Shown here piece after piece: positions 53,412 to 64,000 of a stretch of DNA of 64,000 nt; the stretch's first letter is position 1; each line of letters opens with the position of its first letter. Origin of the DNA: Trissonchulus latispiculum. Taxonomy: Eukaryota > Nematoda > Enoplea > Enoplida > Ironidae. The position numbers were made by a program, and so were the translations under genes. The notes beneath the pieces are model-generated. The model was given only the letters and a program-made list of their open reading frames with translations, ran no database searches and had not been told where the DNA came from. The stretch is taken from the NCBI GenBank assembly GCA_030248195.1, contig JASAND010022296.1:1-64000 (forward strand), in the 5' to 3' direction.

Positions 53412-53485
53412 TGTACAAGGCGGGGATCGATCAGTTAATCTCTGGACTACAATTACGACGCTCTAACCACCCAGATACACCCGAT
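53412..53485 (-). repeat. tRNA-like SINE head
   Basis: On the - strand CTGGGTGGTTAGAGCG (box A) and GATCGATCCCCG (box B) lie at tRNA-like spacing; the arms do not pair well enough for a functional tRNA. Confidence 0.55.
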
Positions 53486-53826
53486 AATTTCTTCAAAAAT
53501 TCATTGGATCTGTCTATGTCTAACTGATTTTTAATTTTTAACTTTAACTTTAACTTTTTTAGTTTTTCAACCATTTTTCAATTCGTGATTTTCACAATTC
53601 ACGTTAAACTTGATTCGCTGATGTTTTGATCAAGATGTGCAGATAATCTTTCTTCAATTCGTAATTTCCTAAATTTTTTTGGTTATATGATCTGTTTTTA
53701 CGACAAATCCCCCGACTGATTAAGGAAAAGAAATCCAAAAATTAAGAAAGTCAGAAAGAATGAAAGAAACTGATAAAGTTTACTCTTCTTCCAGAAGGTA
53801 GAAATCTCGATTTTCCGTCTGTATAA

Positions 53827-53828
53827 CG

Positions 53829-53868
<40 letters not shown>

Positions 53869-53872
53869 CGGT
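53827..53872. repeat. (GATT)n microsatellite
   Basis: About ten tandem GATT units followed by decayed copies to about 53920. Confidence 0.9.
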
Positions 53873-54510
53873 GAATCGATTATTGATTAATTTAGCTATT
53901 TGATTTATTGATTGATTTATAAGCTTAATCTAATGTATACCTGTTTAATTAAGCGGACTACATTATTAGCACTTAGAGTATTGTATTTTTCATGAAATTG
54001 TTTCCATTAACTCCGCTAAACAGGAAGCAAAAGTCACGCAACACTTTTCTTCTCCTATGTAATCCTTCCTATGTGACAACTTGAAAGTTTCCTAATTGAA
54101 TTATAAGTTTCCTCATTACTTTCTTTTTGTGAAAAATGAAAAATCTAATGTTTTTTGTGCTTCAAGTAAACCACTGATAACCGTGATAACCTGGTCTGAA
54201 TTCAGATTTTTTGGAATTTCTGAGCCAGTATTGCAGAAACAGAAACTAAATTGGTTTAAAAAGCCCAGGAAATTTTCGAGGGTTTTCTGGGCCCTTGTAA
54301 CCCCTTACTTTTTCGCTACACCTCACTCCATTTGGTTCTAAACCGGAACAGCTTAATAGCTCAATGATCTAAAGTGGATTTGTAATCTTAATTATAGTGG
54401 AATTAAATTTAACATAGAGCTCATCGGTCGGTACATTACTCGCGAAATTAAACGAATTAACATTCTTACGCCCCACTTCAGTTGGTTTTACTCCGTTTAT
54501 GAGTATAGTG

Positions 54511-54901
54511 CACAGGTGGACAAGGGGGGGGCGAAAGAGGGGAATTCCCCCCCCCTCGGCGAAGTTGTCCAGAAGGGGCCGCAAAATTGGGCCGCAAAAA
54601 TCCCACAAGGGGTAAGAAAATTGGCCATAAGGGGTGAGAAAATTGCCCAGAAAATAGGTTTTACGATTAAAATTTCCAAACATTTTCCGGCTTTCGAATT
54701 TTTCACTTAAAATCACTATTTTTTGCGAAAAACGTCCGAAAAACGTGTTTTTGCTAAAAATAGCTGTTTTTGTTAAAAAATAGCAAAAACTCGCTTAAAA
54801 ATAGCCTTCAAAAGTACCCCTAAGAAAAATCGCTCTCACGAAGGTAACCCAAATTTGCTTTCACAAGGGTCAGTGAAATTTGACCTCCCGTTCAGGTATG
54901 T
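54511..54901. mobile_element. Dispersed 370-390-bp element, copy 2 (8-bp duplication)
   Basis: Same element as 49122-49490, same orientation, here with a perfect 8-bp duplication GTATAGTG (54503-54510, 54902-54909). Facing G and C runs, TCGGCGAAGTTGTCC, then a core with TTTTCCGGCTTTCGAATTTT. Confidence 0.8.
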
Positions 54902-55018
54902 GTATAGTGTCTAGCAGAAAATTTAATTTTTGTTTGGACGGAGGTAAAGCTGATATCGAATAAATTGTCTTCGCAATTACCCGAGACGTTTAGCAAGGCT
55001 GAAGACTTATCCGTCATC

Positions 55019-55168
55019 GTGTAAGGGAAGCAGGCATAGGAATGAGATTGATAAGCCTGACATGGAAGTTCAGCTGATGGCCGGTGGTTGTGGTTAGCAC
55101 GTTTCATTGCAGAGCGAAAGAGCCGTTGTTCGATCCCGGCCCGGACAATTCTTTACTTTTCTATCTTG
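55019..55168 (+). repeat. Leader-plus-tRNA-like SINE (+ strand)
   Basis: Leader GTAAGGGAAGCAGGCATAGG, GATTGATAAGCCTG and GTTCAGCTGATGG, followed by GGTGGTTGTGGTTAGCACG (box A region), TTGCAGAGCGAAAGAG and GTTCGATCCCGG (box B), ending AATTCTTTACTTTT. Same family as 33560-33711 and 59895-60008. Confidence 0.72.
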
Positions 55169-55314
55169 AGTGAAAAGGCTGAACTTTCCACTGCCTCATT
55201 TACTAGTTCTCTCTAGGTTCTGGTTTCAAGGGTACAGGGGTGCCTGACGCCTCCCGTCTTGGGCTTTTCCTCGGTTTCTTCTTGGTCCACCAGTCCTTGT
55301 TAGTATAAAGATTT

Positions 55315-55385
55315 TGCTCCGCCGGGAATCGAACCACTAACCTCCCGGACTGCAGTTAGGCGTGCAACCACTACACCACTATGTA
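55315..55385 (-). repeat. tRNA-Cys-like SINE head
   Basis: On the - strand GTGGTGTAGTGGTTGCACG, CTGCAGT (GCA anticodon position) and GTGGTTCGATTCCC. Tail-to-tail with the previous SINE. Confidence 0.6.
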
Positions 55386-55420
55386 CAACTGTAGCACTCT
55401 GTCTGTACAATCGGCTCTAA

Positions 55421-55982
55421 GGCCCTATTTCTTTAAAGATTAAACGGATTAGATTAAAATTAATCCGCATTAAAGAAATACCACCTCGGATTAAACGGAT
55501 TAAAATTTAATCCAGTGAGTTAAACGAGTTAAAAGGATTAAATTTAATCCTATTTCTTTAATGCAGCTAGGATTAAAATTTTAATCTAATCCTCTTTCTT
55601 TATTCACACTTCGGATTAAAAACTCAACGAGTTAATTTTAATCCGACCTGCTTAATCGCTGTTTCTTTAAAGATTAATTTTAATCCGTTTAATCCGCCGC
55701 ATGCATTTTCAACTAGCTTTTAATCCTCGTGCAGCTACGCGGATTAAACGGATTAAAAGTTGGCGGATTAAAATTTTTAATTGCTATTTCTTTAATGGCG
55801 GATTAAACGGATTAAAATCAACTCGTTTAATCCGCAGATTAAAAATGGTTGGATTAAACGAGTTAATTTTAATCCGTTTAATCCGTTTAATCCAGCATTA
55901 AAGAAATAGCAATTAAAATTTTAATCCGGCTGATTTTTAATCCGTTTAATCCGACCATTTTAATCTTTAAAGAAATAGGCCC
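55421..55982. mobile_element. Harbinger-like self-nested foldback, copy 2
   Basis: It is the inverse of the 39204-39706 element, with the same GGATTAAAC/TTTAATCC words and the same internal terminus copies, so the nest moved as one unit. Ends GGCCCTATTTCTTTAAAG and CTTTAAAGAAATAGGCCC. The flanks are TAA and TAG (or CTA/CTA), so the duplication is slightly ambiguous. Confidence 0.78.
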
Positions 55983-58900
55983 TAGATGAAAACCCGTTAG
56001 GTGTCGGTATAATTGTTGACTAAGAGTTGTTTTTGTTTTTTTTATTAAGCGATCCTCCGCTTATCATGAGTAAGAAACCAAATCAGCACAGGGAGGCCAA
56101 AGATTCTGTTAACTGTTAGTCCTTAGAAACTTTTGACAAGCGTCACACTCGTTATCAACTTGTGAACAGCATCAAAACCTTCGTCTGTCCTAATCGACGT
56201 CACCTGTCTAAAACACTGACATTTCAGACACTAACCCCCTCCGGCTGAATTCTTGCACTGAACTATGCTAATCGACTTAAGTCAATTATATATCCGACTT
56301 TCCTAAGGTCTGTCTGAAGCATTTCTTTCAGCAGTCTGTCTATTTTAGCCTGAACCTTTTGTCCGAGACCAGCCAACTTTACTCGACTCAGTGCACAAAA
56401 CATTGACACTAATTGAGTTTATGTTTTTCTGCCCCTACACCGACTTTAGTATACCAAAAAATTCACCGCTCCCGCCCATAGAAATTTACACCTCTATAAC
56501 TCAGCTAAATGTTATTAGCTTTTTCTTTAGTCTCTCTATCTTGTGGAGAAATAAAGGTGCTATTCATGCTGCCTTTGAGGGAAGCGTTTTTCCTGATTTT
56601 TTCTTCAGGTCTCTTTTTTCCCTACAGATACTGCTATCAATCACACGCATTTAATTATTTAATCCAGTCTCAGCTATGTTCATACTATCTTGCCATTTTG
56701 TACATGTGTTAAGCTGTCAGTAAACTATGTGTTTGGATTTCTACTAAAGGGCATGAACTTTTAACTTTACCCTTTTATAAAGATCAGAGATATAAAATGA
56801 GGATAAATGTCTAATCTTGTACCCAAAAAGTGACCCACATTTCATGGATTGAAGTTTAGGACATAGCTTCGCAATATATACTTTAAGTTTTCTAAACTTT
56901 AGTCTTCAGCAACATTATGTACGTTTTGTAGCATTTTCAGAAAAACAATTTGCTTCCCCTTCCCCCTTAGTAGGATGAAACTGAGGTTAAAACCCCTATT
57001 TTCCATTCTTGAGACAAATTGACGAAATTAACCTCATCAGATAATTCTTATTAATCATATATACGTACTGTGAATTCAAATTCCTTGTACATTTACTTCA
57101 TCAGTTAATCGAAATGACAGTTTTGAAGTACTTTTGGATAAATTCTTAAGAATCGATGGGTAAAAGTTGGAGATTGAGTTTGTCTGTTCTAATTATCATT
57201 ATCATTTTTTGCTAATCAGAAAAAGGATAATTATTCTTCCCCTAGCTGTGTCCGCTTATGAATGAGGAGTCCCTAAGAATAAACTGGTTGACGTCAATCT
57301 TTACTCAGACTAGTCTAACTTAATAGAATGATCTCAAACTTCAAATTAGAGTTTGTAACTTTCTGATGACTCGGAAGTTTTCTCCGGGGCTCTAAAAGCT
57401 ACAATATTTTTATTAGCTGTCAAAAACTCACTGTCGTTAAACATTGTTTTTCTACCTAGCAATAAAATTAGTCTAATTAGATTTTTGGATTTGCTGACTA
57501 AAATTTGACGGAGAACAAAACATTTTAGCTGAAGTGTTTTGGAACCAACACTGCTCGACTCCGATTGTTTTGGGTGCGAGCGAACTCCACCTACAGATAA
57601 TGCTTTTACTCCTGTTCAGAGAGCACCTGTTTACAAATCGAGAGGTCTGTGGTTCTATTCCCGCCTGAATCAAATCTTTACCCTCAGTTTAAAGGCACAA
57701 GGTAAATAAGCATGTCATTAATTAATTAATGTTCCTTAGCATCTTGAAATGAAACTTCTGACTCTACACATGTTTATGAACCTTTAATTTCTTACACCTT
57801 ATTTTCTAAATTTAGATCAAAATACATAATTTAATCATATATCCTTTTCATTTGCTCTGTTATTTTTTATTGTGTGATATTAATAACTTTCTAAACCACT
57901 AAATTTTCTGTGTTGTTCTAATTGTAATTAGGTAGAATAGACTTCATTTTTGAAAATCTAGAATAAAATTTTTCTTCTCCCTTGATCCGTCTACCTTGTA
58001 TAATCTTTCCAATAATTTGGTTAAAATACCAAAAAATCTAATTAATTAAAAGCTTTCATTGGAGAGGTTTTTGGTTAAGTATTGGAGCCCTTTAGATTGT
58101 CACCAGACCTAGCAGAATCGTGGAGAACAATTTTTCATTTTCAAAATGGATTCTTCAACGTCCTGTGTTTGGAAGATAAGTCTAAACCTCGGGCCTTTCA
58201 GCTAAATACTGGCTCATTTTATGCTCATAGATATTAGAAAATTCAAGTGTTTGCTTTACCCTAAAAGATTTTATGGTACTTAACCCTCCCTACCCGCCCC
58301 TTTTCTACCTCATAATTTCTGCTTCCTTCCCCCCGATTTCCTGCATTAGCTACTTTGTTGTTTGGCTTAAGTCTTACATATCTAAAGTTTTATCGTTCAC
58401 GTAAATGATATATCTAATTTTCGGATAATATATTTACCCTTACAGAGTTTATGGGCGGCTAAGTTGCTTTCTGTTTAATTGCTTTAATATGCTTGCTTAC
58501 AAGATAATTAGAATATTCGAATATTGCAATATTGGAATACTCGCGATAACAATTACAGTATATCATGGAATTAGAAATGTTTTGGAACTACAGTTTTAAA
58601 TTTGGAATTTAAAGAAGGATGCACATTTTTAAATGACAATTTTTGGCTACCTACCCCCTAGTGCCCACTGGCAAACTTAAAAGCATTTTTTGCATTTATT
58701 CCAATTTTTAGTTTGTTAAAAATTGGTCGAGCATGTACTTAAAATAGGTTTTCAAAAACATGGCTGCTTTAGTGCTCTTTAAACAACTTCATAAAATCTA
58801 TGATTTCAACGTCAGTAATTGCAGTTCTAATAATGTGTTACCAGTCAAGTAAATTCTTAAAAATTCAACAAAAATGACAATAAACAGTTCTTTAGTGTAA

Positions 58901-59890
58901 AATTAACCTGTCAATAATAATAATTTGTGGTCCTGTTGAGAAATAAACCAACCGAGCCAAATACTCGGCAGTTTTACAGTTGAATCAAACTTAAAATAAA
59001 TCATTGAAAACTCTTTGTGCGCCCGGATTCCAGATAGAAAAACAACTATTCAGAAAAAGTTCAGCAAAATTAAGACTTTAGAAAAGTTTGTCCAAAAACA
59101 GTTTTTTTGTTTTAACACAATGTTAACTAGCACACAACCTTTTTTGAACAGTTAAATTGAGAACACCTACCCCTAACTGGTACCGCATTGTCGAAACTTT
59201 TCATGTGTTAAAATCATATAACATAAACATATACATATAAAAATTATAAACATATATACGTACATGTTCATCTATATATACATTCAATTGTGCATTTTTC
59301 TGCCTTTATGACTCTGAATTCCTGCAATTTCAGGTTTGGAAATCAAGAAATCGGAAAAAGTTGTTTTGTCAAAGTTGATCGTATATTAAGTTGCAAACTT
59401 GCAAACTTGCGACTGACAAATACGAACTTTGCAAAAACTATGGCGCAAAATAAACTATATATCCCAGAGTTAAAACTTTTTGTGAAATCTTGGAAATTCA
59501 TTACAAGTTGTCAAAACTTTAGTGAACCTTAGTAAAAAGTCATTTGGATAACTTTAGTTCTTCAAAAGTTTATACTAAAATTGTTAGAATACAACAACAT
59601 ATACCCTACTGTGACCATGCAAATTTCTACATCACTTTCTATGGCAATTGAAATTCAATTAAATATTCGATAGTTCGATCAATCAATCTATCAGCTAATT
59701 TAACTAGATTTTTGATTTTGATTTTGGTTGAGTTGATCAAATTTCATCAGAAAACTTACATTTTTCCAAATTTTCAGCGTAAATACACACACAAAAAGCT
59801 CCATGTAAACACACATCTCGATACTACAAAATCCTGAAACTTTTGGGGCTCGTTTTCAAGAAATTGCTCAAGACGTCCAACTTTAGTTGG
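55983..59890. other. A+T-rich region without recognisable genes
   Basis: Only short composition-driven frames are present. A degenerate tRNA-like segment on the + strand at about 57590-57690 (AGAGCACC, ATCGAGAGGTC, GTGGTTCTATTCCC) belongs to the tRNA-Cys-like SINE group. Confidence 0.4.
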
Positions 59891-59894
59891 GATG

Positions 59895-60008
59895 AGATGG
59901 GATGCAAGAGTACAGGAATAGGAAAGATTGATAAGCCTGATATGGAAGTTCAGCTGACGACCCTGTGGTGTAGTGATTAGCACGTCGCACTGCAGATCAA
60001 AGGTACTA
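59895..60008 (+). repeat. Leader-plus-tRNA-like SINE interrupted by a foldback
   Basis: Leader words GGAATAGGAAAG, GATTGATAAGCCTG and GTTCAGCTGACG, then CCTGTGGTGTAGTGATTAGC and CACTGCAGATCAAAGGTACT. The box B half is missing, because a foldback begins at 60009. Confidence 0.65.
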
Positions 60009-60434
60009 GGGGCGTTTTCGCGCGCGGCGAGTTAAAGAAGTAGAGGTAAATTTTCTTAACTCGTTTGGCGCACTAGTCGAGTTGTAATAAACTGTTTAAC
60101 TGTTGTAGCCCTGTGTACGAAAAGGATTAAGTTAATTTTAACTGTTTTAACAGGTTTAACTCGCTGCGCGACACTTTAGCCTAATTCCCTTGCTGAGCGG
60201 TAGTGCGGTACATAACGAACCTACCAACACTGAGGTTCATATGGGCCATGGTCTTACAAAAGGGCCTCTGTCTTAAGGCCTCTTCGAGTTAAATGAGTTA
60301 AAGAAAATAACATTAACTTTTCTTTTCACGTAAAGGGTTAAAAGAGTTAAACAGATGCATTTTAACTCGGCCGTACGGTTAAACGAATTAAAAAATTTTA
60401 ACTCTAATCTTGTAATTCGCCCGCGAAAAGGCAC
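60009..60434. mobile_element. Foldback element with GAGTTAAA words
   Basis: Ends GGGGCGTTTTCGCGCG and, inverted, GTGCCTTTTCGCGGG; the interior consists largely of GAGTTAAA/TTTAACTC words in both orientations. The flanks are not a clean triplet (CTA against TTA). It interrupts a SINE. Confidence 0.55.
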
Positions 60435-60991
60435 TTAGACACAATACCCAATCGGAACTGGTGGTTCGCCTGCATTAGGAATATAAAACACCAAAATAAA
60501 AGAAATAAACTAAAAATAAGAAAAAACCAAAACAATATCCAACAAGTAATATCCAACACCAAAAGGTGACCTTTGTCGAAACCCCTTAGATGAAACCCTC
60601 TGTTTCGATTCAATTAATAGTACATAAATTTCTAAATTCCGGGTTTTTTGCGCAAATTTGATTCTAGAATTCTTAATTGAAAGGGAAATTTTCCTGTCTT
60701 TTATTTTTTAATAGTACAAGCCTGAAAGTAGCCCAGTACTCGGCTGAAGCTCAACAAAAGCGGTCAACTTTCTGACGGGCGTTCTTTAAAGTCCAGGTTT
60801 TAGTGCTTATCCCAACTGCCCTTTTATGGGCAACCATTTTAACGTCACTCTCCAATACGCAGGTTTTCGGACGTCGGTCAAAAGGTAGGAACAATTTATC
60901 AAATCCAATTTCATTAAAGTAAGTCAAAAATGAACTTACTAAATGAAAATTTTGTTGATGAAAGAATTATTAAACAGTTTTCCAAAACTTA

Positions 60992-61339
60992 GGAAGCGTG
61001 TCAAAAATAAAATCATGTACACGATAAAATTTACACGATTCTTGACACGTTTTCAATAAAACTTACACGATTTCTAAACGTTTTGTTTTTATGGTAATGT
61101 TTTGGCTTCACTTTCTTGTTTTGAAAATAACCAACTACTGACTAACTTTGATACAGAAATATGAATATATGTGAGCTTCGGCTTCTGAGCTGTTATTACA
61201 GCACTGACTTAAAGCACAGCTTTGAAAAAACTTCAAAAGTTGACATCAAATATACCGCTTACACGATTTGTACACGAATTAAAACGTGTAAATAAATCGT
61301 GTACACGCTAAATTTTAATCTTAATTTTGACACGATTCC
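60992..61339. mobile_element. Foldback element with TACACGAT words, TTA duplication
   Basis: Ends GGAAGCGTGTCAAAA and TTTTGACACGATTCC are flanked by TTA (60989-60991, 61340-61342). The interior repeats TACACGAT/ATCGTGTA words. 348 bp; no frame. Confidence 0.65.
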
Positions 61340-61467
61340 TTATGTAGTCCAAGATTTCATTGACGAACCAGCTTTCTACCAACAACCATTTTTAAATCAC
61401 AAATTTTTCCAATAACTTTTTTGAGATAGCACCAATGTCATAGAAGATATGGATTTTCCCGTCAGAG

Positions 61468-61545
61468 CTTTGTGGCGTAGTGGTTGTATTCCTGTCTGCA
61501 GGTCGAAAGGTCCTTGGTTCAACCCCCAGCAAAGTCAAATTTTTG
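61468..61545 (+). repeat. tRNA-Cys-like segment
   Basis: GTGGCGTAGTGGTTG, CTGCAGG, AAAGGTCC and TTGGTTCAACCCCC resemble animal tRNA-Cys(GCA) over the anticodon and T arms. The acceptor can pair with wobbles but the anticodon stem cannot, so a SINE head or pseudo-tRNA is more likely than a gene. Confidence 0.5.
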
Positions 61546-62754
61546 CGCCGTTATTTCAGTTAATTACCATCTTACCAAACATCAAGACAAGCATTTCATT
61601 GGGTAAAAAGATACAAAAAAGAATTGCAAAAAAGCACAATAACAATACAAATGCTAAAGGGGTGGGTGTAAGCTAGTGTGAAAAGATTAGTTCCAGCATT
61701 ACAAAAGAGGAATAAAAGTGCAAACATGTGCAGTCAAGACTTGCAGTGTGCAAAAGATTTTATGCAATTGACAAGAGACAAAATTGCAATTCTAGAAAAC
61801 TGGTCCCAGAAAAGTTATAAGATGCAAGGTTGTCCCCCCGTTCATGCAAGTTTTAAAGTATGGTTTTAAAATTGCTTGTTTGTACTTGTGAAACTGCGTA
61901 CATTGATACTATATACTATTATATAGTATAGTTTACATATACAAAAGTGTATGTATGTACATAGAATATTGCCGTGTTGAACACTTGACTAAATGCGTTA
62001 GTTTTACACTTTTCGTCAAGGTCAAAGTTGGAAAACTTTCATCGACATATGCACAGCTTTGGCAGAACTTCATTTCAGTGTAGCTCTGTAAAATGTTTAC
62101 AAGAAAGTTCGGTGCACTCGTCAAATAATGTCATTAAAATTTTAATTAAATACAAAATACACATTTCACACCTATTTTCAGAGCCCCCTTTAACCCCCAA
62201 AAGTTGCTAGAATGACTCAATTTGGACGCGAAATTTGAAATTTTCTAAACTACAAATGCCTATAGGCTGATTAATGCATTGCATCGTTTGTCTGTGCGTC
62301 ATTCATTGCTCTGCAAAATTGCAAATCGTTTGCTGTGTAAGTGCAAAATATCAAAATAATTTTGATTCTAATAGGAAACTAAAATTAGAAGGCTGGAAAA
62401 TTCAGAGCAAAGAAACAGGGAAAGCGCCCAGAAAGGTCCTACTGAACTATAATTTCACAGTTAATTAACATTAACATTAGCCTATTAACACTAATCTTAA
62501 GCAAACACTGCCAAAGATGTAAAATTTCGAAAACATTTCGCAGAGATCGCTAAATCTAGACTTATGGTCGCTTCAAGCGACTTTAGAACTGCTAATTTAG
62601 GCCTGAACTTTGACTGAAAACTTAAAATTTTTTATATAATTTTTCGGTAAACTTTTGGGCTGTGGCATCTATTGCCGCAATATTTGGAAGTAAATAAAAT
62701 GTAGACTAAAAACCGTCACTGGATTCTTTAAGAATTAATAAGGGGTACCATAAG

Positions 62755-62970
62755 TTAACACGAGTCCTAGCCCCCCCCCCTCCCGGGTACAAGCCCAACC
62801 CTGTCAGGTCAGGGGCAAGGGGTAAGGAAACATTGGGAAAGGGGTAAGCAGAAATGGCCGGAAAAATATTTTCGCATCGAAACTCCGTAAATTTCCGACT
62901 TCGCAGGAATTTTTTACTAAAATTTCTTAATTTTTCCAAAATACGCGATCAAAATTTGAAATTTTTTCTA
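62755..62970. repeat. C-tract/TTCCGACTTCGC repeat fragment
   Basis: A C run (62769-62780) followed by GGGGTAAG-like words and TTTCCGACTTCGCAGGAATT has the same build as the cores of the 49122, 54511 and 23973 elements. Ends were not resolved. Confidence 0.45.
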
Positions 62971-63329
62971 AAAATTGTTGACTTTTCTTCAAATTCTTTA
63001 AAAATAATGCGCATAACCTCCCGCATCACTTGGTAAAACGACTTTTCTGCCGACGAACTACAGCCGGCTCTGGATTTGCTTGAATGCAGCGCTCGAACAG
63101 GACTTGAAGTCATCAAAATTTCCATAGCCGGCGGAATACCATAGAAACTAGATTTTTCAAGTAGGTGTCGAAATGTTCTCCCAAAATAGGGTGGACGTGT
63201 TAAAGATAAAAGGAGCAAATGCCCAGATTGCCAACCGGCAACTGCACCCTGTCCCAAAAAATAAGATGCCAAAAATCAGCACTTGTGCTAATTGGCAGCC
63301 GCGGGCATAAAAGGGTTAATGTATGATTA

Positions 63330-63475
63330 AGATCATACATGTGCTTGGGAAGGGGGGAGGGTTTGGGGGGTTTTCACCCCCCCCTAGAATCCGGATTTTC
63401 TGGTTTTAGGCAAAAATCCTGAAAAAGACCGGTTCACCCCCCCAGGGCTTCCCGTCCCTCAAATGTCTGATTAAG
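63330..63475. repeat. Facing G-run/C-run foldback fragment
   Basis: A GGGGGGAGGG...GGGGGG block faces CCCCCCCC within 30 bp, followed by another C block near 63437. No clean ends or duplication were found. Confidence 0.35.
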
Positions 63476-64000
63476 ACTCTGAGATATTATTTCTACTGCA
63501 GGTGAAATCCGTGAGAGCTTTGCAATCGAAACTGAAATTAAAAAAATTGGCCCAAACGAAATTGTAACCTTAAGCTGTGCTTATTTACCTTTAATTGATT
63601 TAAAGCGGCCTATTGAGCAATGTATTATGTATTCTTTCTTGATAACAAGCCAGAACCCAAATGATTGAAGCTTAATTTGTAATTCCATAAAAAACACGAA
63701 TGCTTAGCTTCATTATTTTAGTGTCAGACTGCTTTGATATCTAAGGGCTATGTATTGCCAGCTGTTAATTTCCCCACATTTAGCTTCAACTATTCCACTA
63801 AATTGTGTCGCTTTGTTCGAATTTTATGTTCCTTTATTTCGTTTTTCCCTCTTCGATTGAAAGCTTAAAAGCTCCCAAAAAGTTGTCTACTTCGATGCTT
63901 GAAATCGTCGGGTTGGATTTTTGCTAGGTCAGCTATACATCTATTTTTTTTATTTTCAACTATTATAGACTTTAAATTATTTTTATCCGATCCAAATGAT
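63476..64000. other. End of window, nothing recognised
   Basis: A+T-rich. A weak relative of the CAAGAGTACATAAT terminus (ATGTATTCTTTCTTGATAA) lies near 63624-63644. Confidence 0.4.

Larger units (their letters stand above)
50653..54500. other. Region upstream of the large gene, no gene recognised
   Basis: The promoter of the large gene should lie just above 50690. It contains the headless SINE copy, TAAA and GATT microsatellites, a small TAA foldback (52121-52265) and a tRNA-like segment (53412-53485). A 66-codon ATG frame at 52764-52961 has no recognisable relatives. Confidence 0.4.

Noticed and set aside
61468..61545. Possible functional tRNA-Cys gene
   Set aside because: The T arm and acceptor can be drawn only with mismatches and wobbles and the anticodon stem fails; more likely a SINE head.
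63046..63149. + strand stretch reading like LQPALDLLECSARTGLEVIK
   Set aside because: Only about 34 codons, with no clear splice sites or continuation; insufficient to call an exon.
1..64000. CRISPR arrays, bacterial operons, riboswitches
   Set aside because: The window is eukaryotic (spliced genes, LTR elements, SINEs); the direct and inverted repeats seen are transposon ends or microsatellites, with no regular repeat-spacer pattern.

Overview
This is nuclear DNA from an invertebrate animal: A+T-rich, with introns and very repeat-dense. A flatworm or tunicate is compatible, but the lineage cannot be fixed from this window alone. Three host genes can be read. A four-transmembrane CD20/MS4A-like gene lies on the + strand (14017-15755, 3 exons). 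A complete ribosomal protein S18 gene (uS13) lies on the - strand (17507-24841, 6 exons, lone ATG exon and a 5' TOP-like start). A large - strand gene (26680-50652, at least 14 exons, about 1,320 residues) encodes a proline/arginine/serine-rich scaffold-like protein of unrecognised family. Every recognised exon of it is a multiple of three with phase-0 borders, and one intron is only 32 nt.

Almost everything else is mobile DNA. Two Ty3/gypsy-type LTR elements are present. The first (7288-12789) has near-identical LTRs, a tRNA-Leu-type primer site, and a gag-pol junction with a UUUAAAC slippery site followed by an 11-bp stem-loop. The second (40409-43587) has lost gag, and its two LTR copies face each other, so both ends are the same LTR terminus, flanked by a GAAAC target duplication. 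There is also an endonuclease-only LINE fragment (about 25300-26424), tRNA-derived SINEs, and many non-autonomous foldback elements with target duplications typical of hAT (8 bp), PIF/Harbinger (TAA/TTA), piggyBac (TTAA), Mutator-like (10 bp) and an unassigned 5-bp class.

Layout: 1-7.3 kb holds a nested foldback, an hAT-type element with (GGATC)n ends, and a dense array of short perfect hairpins that includes a perfect six-unit heat-shock element. 7.3-12.8 kb is LTR element 1. 13-16 kb is the MS4A-like gene and its flanks. 16-16.7 kb is a Mutator-like foldback. 17.5-24.8 kb is RpS18, with foldbacks in its four larger introns. 25.3-26.4 kb is the LINE fragment. 26.7-50.7 kb is the large gene; its 8.5-kb intron holds a three-element nest and LTR element 2. 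50.7-64 kb has no recognisable gene, only SINEs and foldbacks.

The most unusual features are: self-nested (matryoshka) TAA foldbacks whose interiors repeat the TAA-bearing target word; hAT elements whose ends carry arrays of short self-complementary words; C/G homopolymers and a CCGGCTTCGCCGG-like core shared by otherwise unrelated foldbacks; the 1.2-kb hairpin array; and the LTR element with two identical ends.
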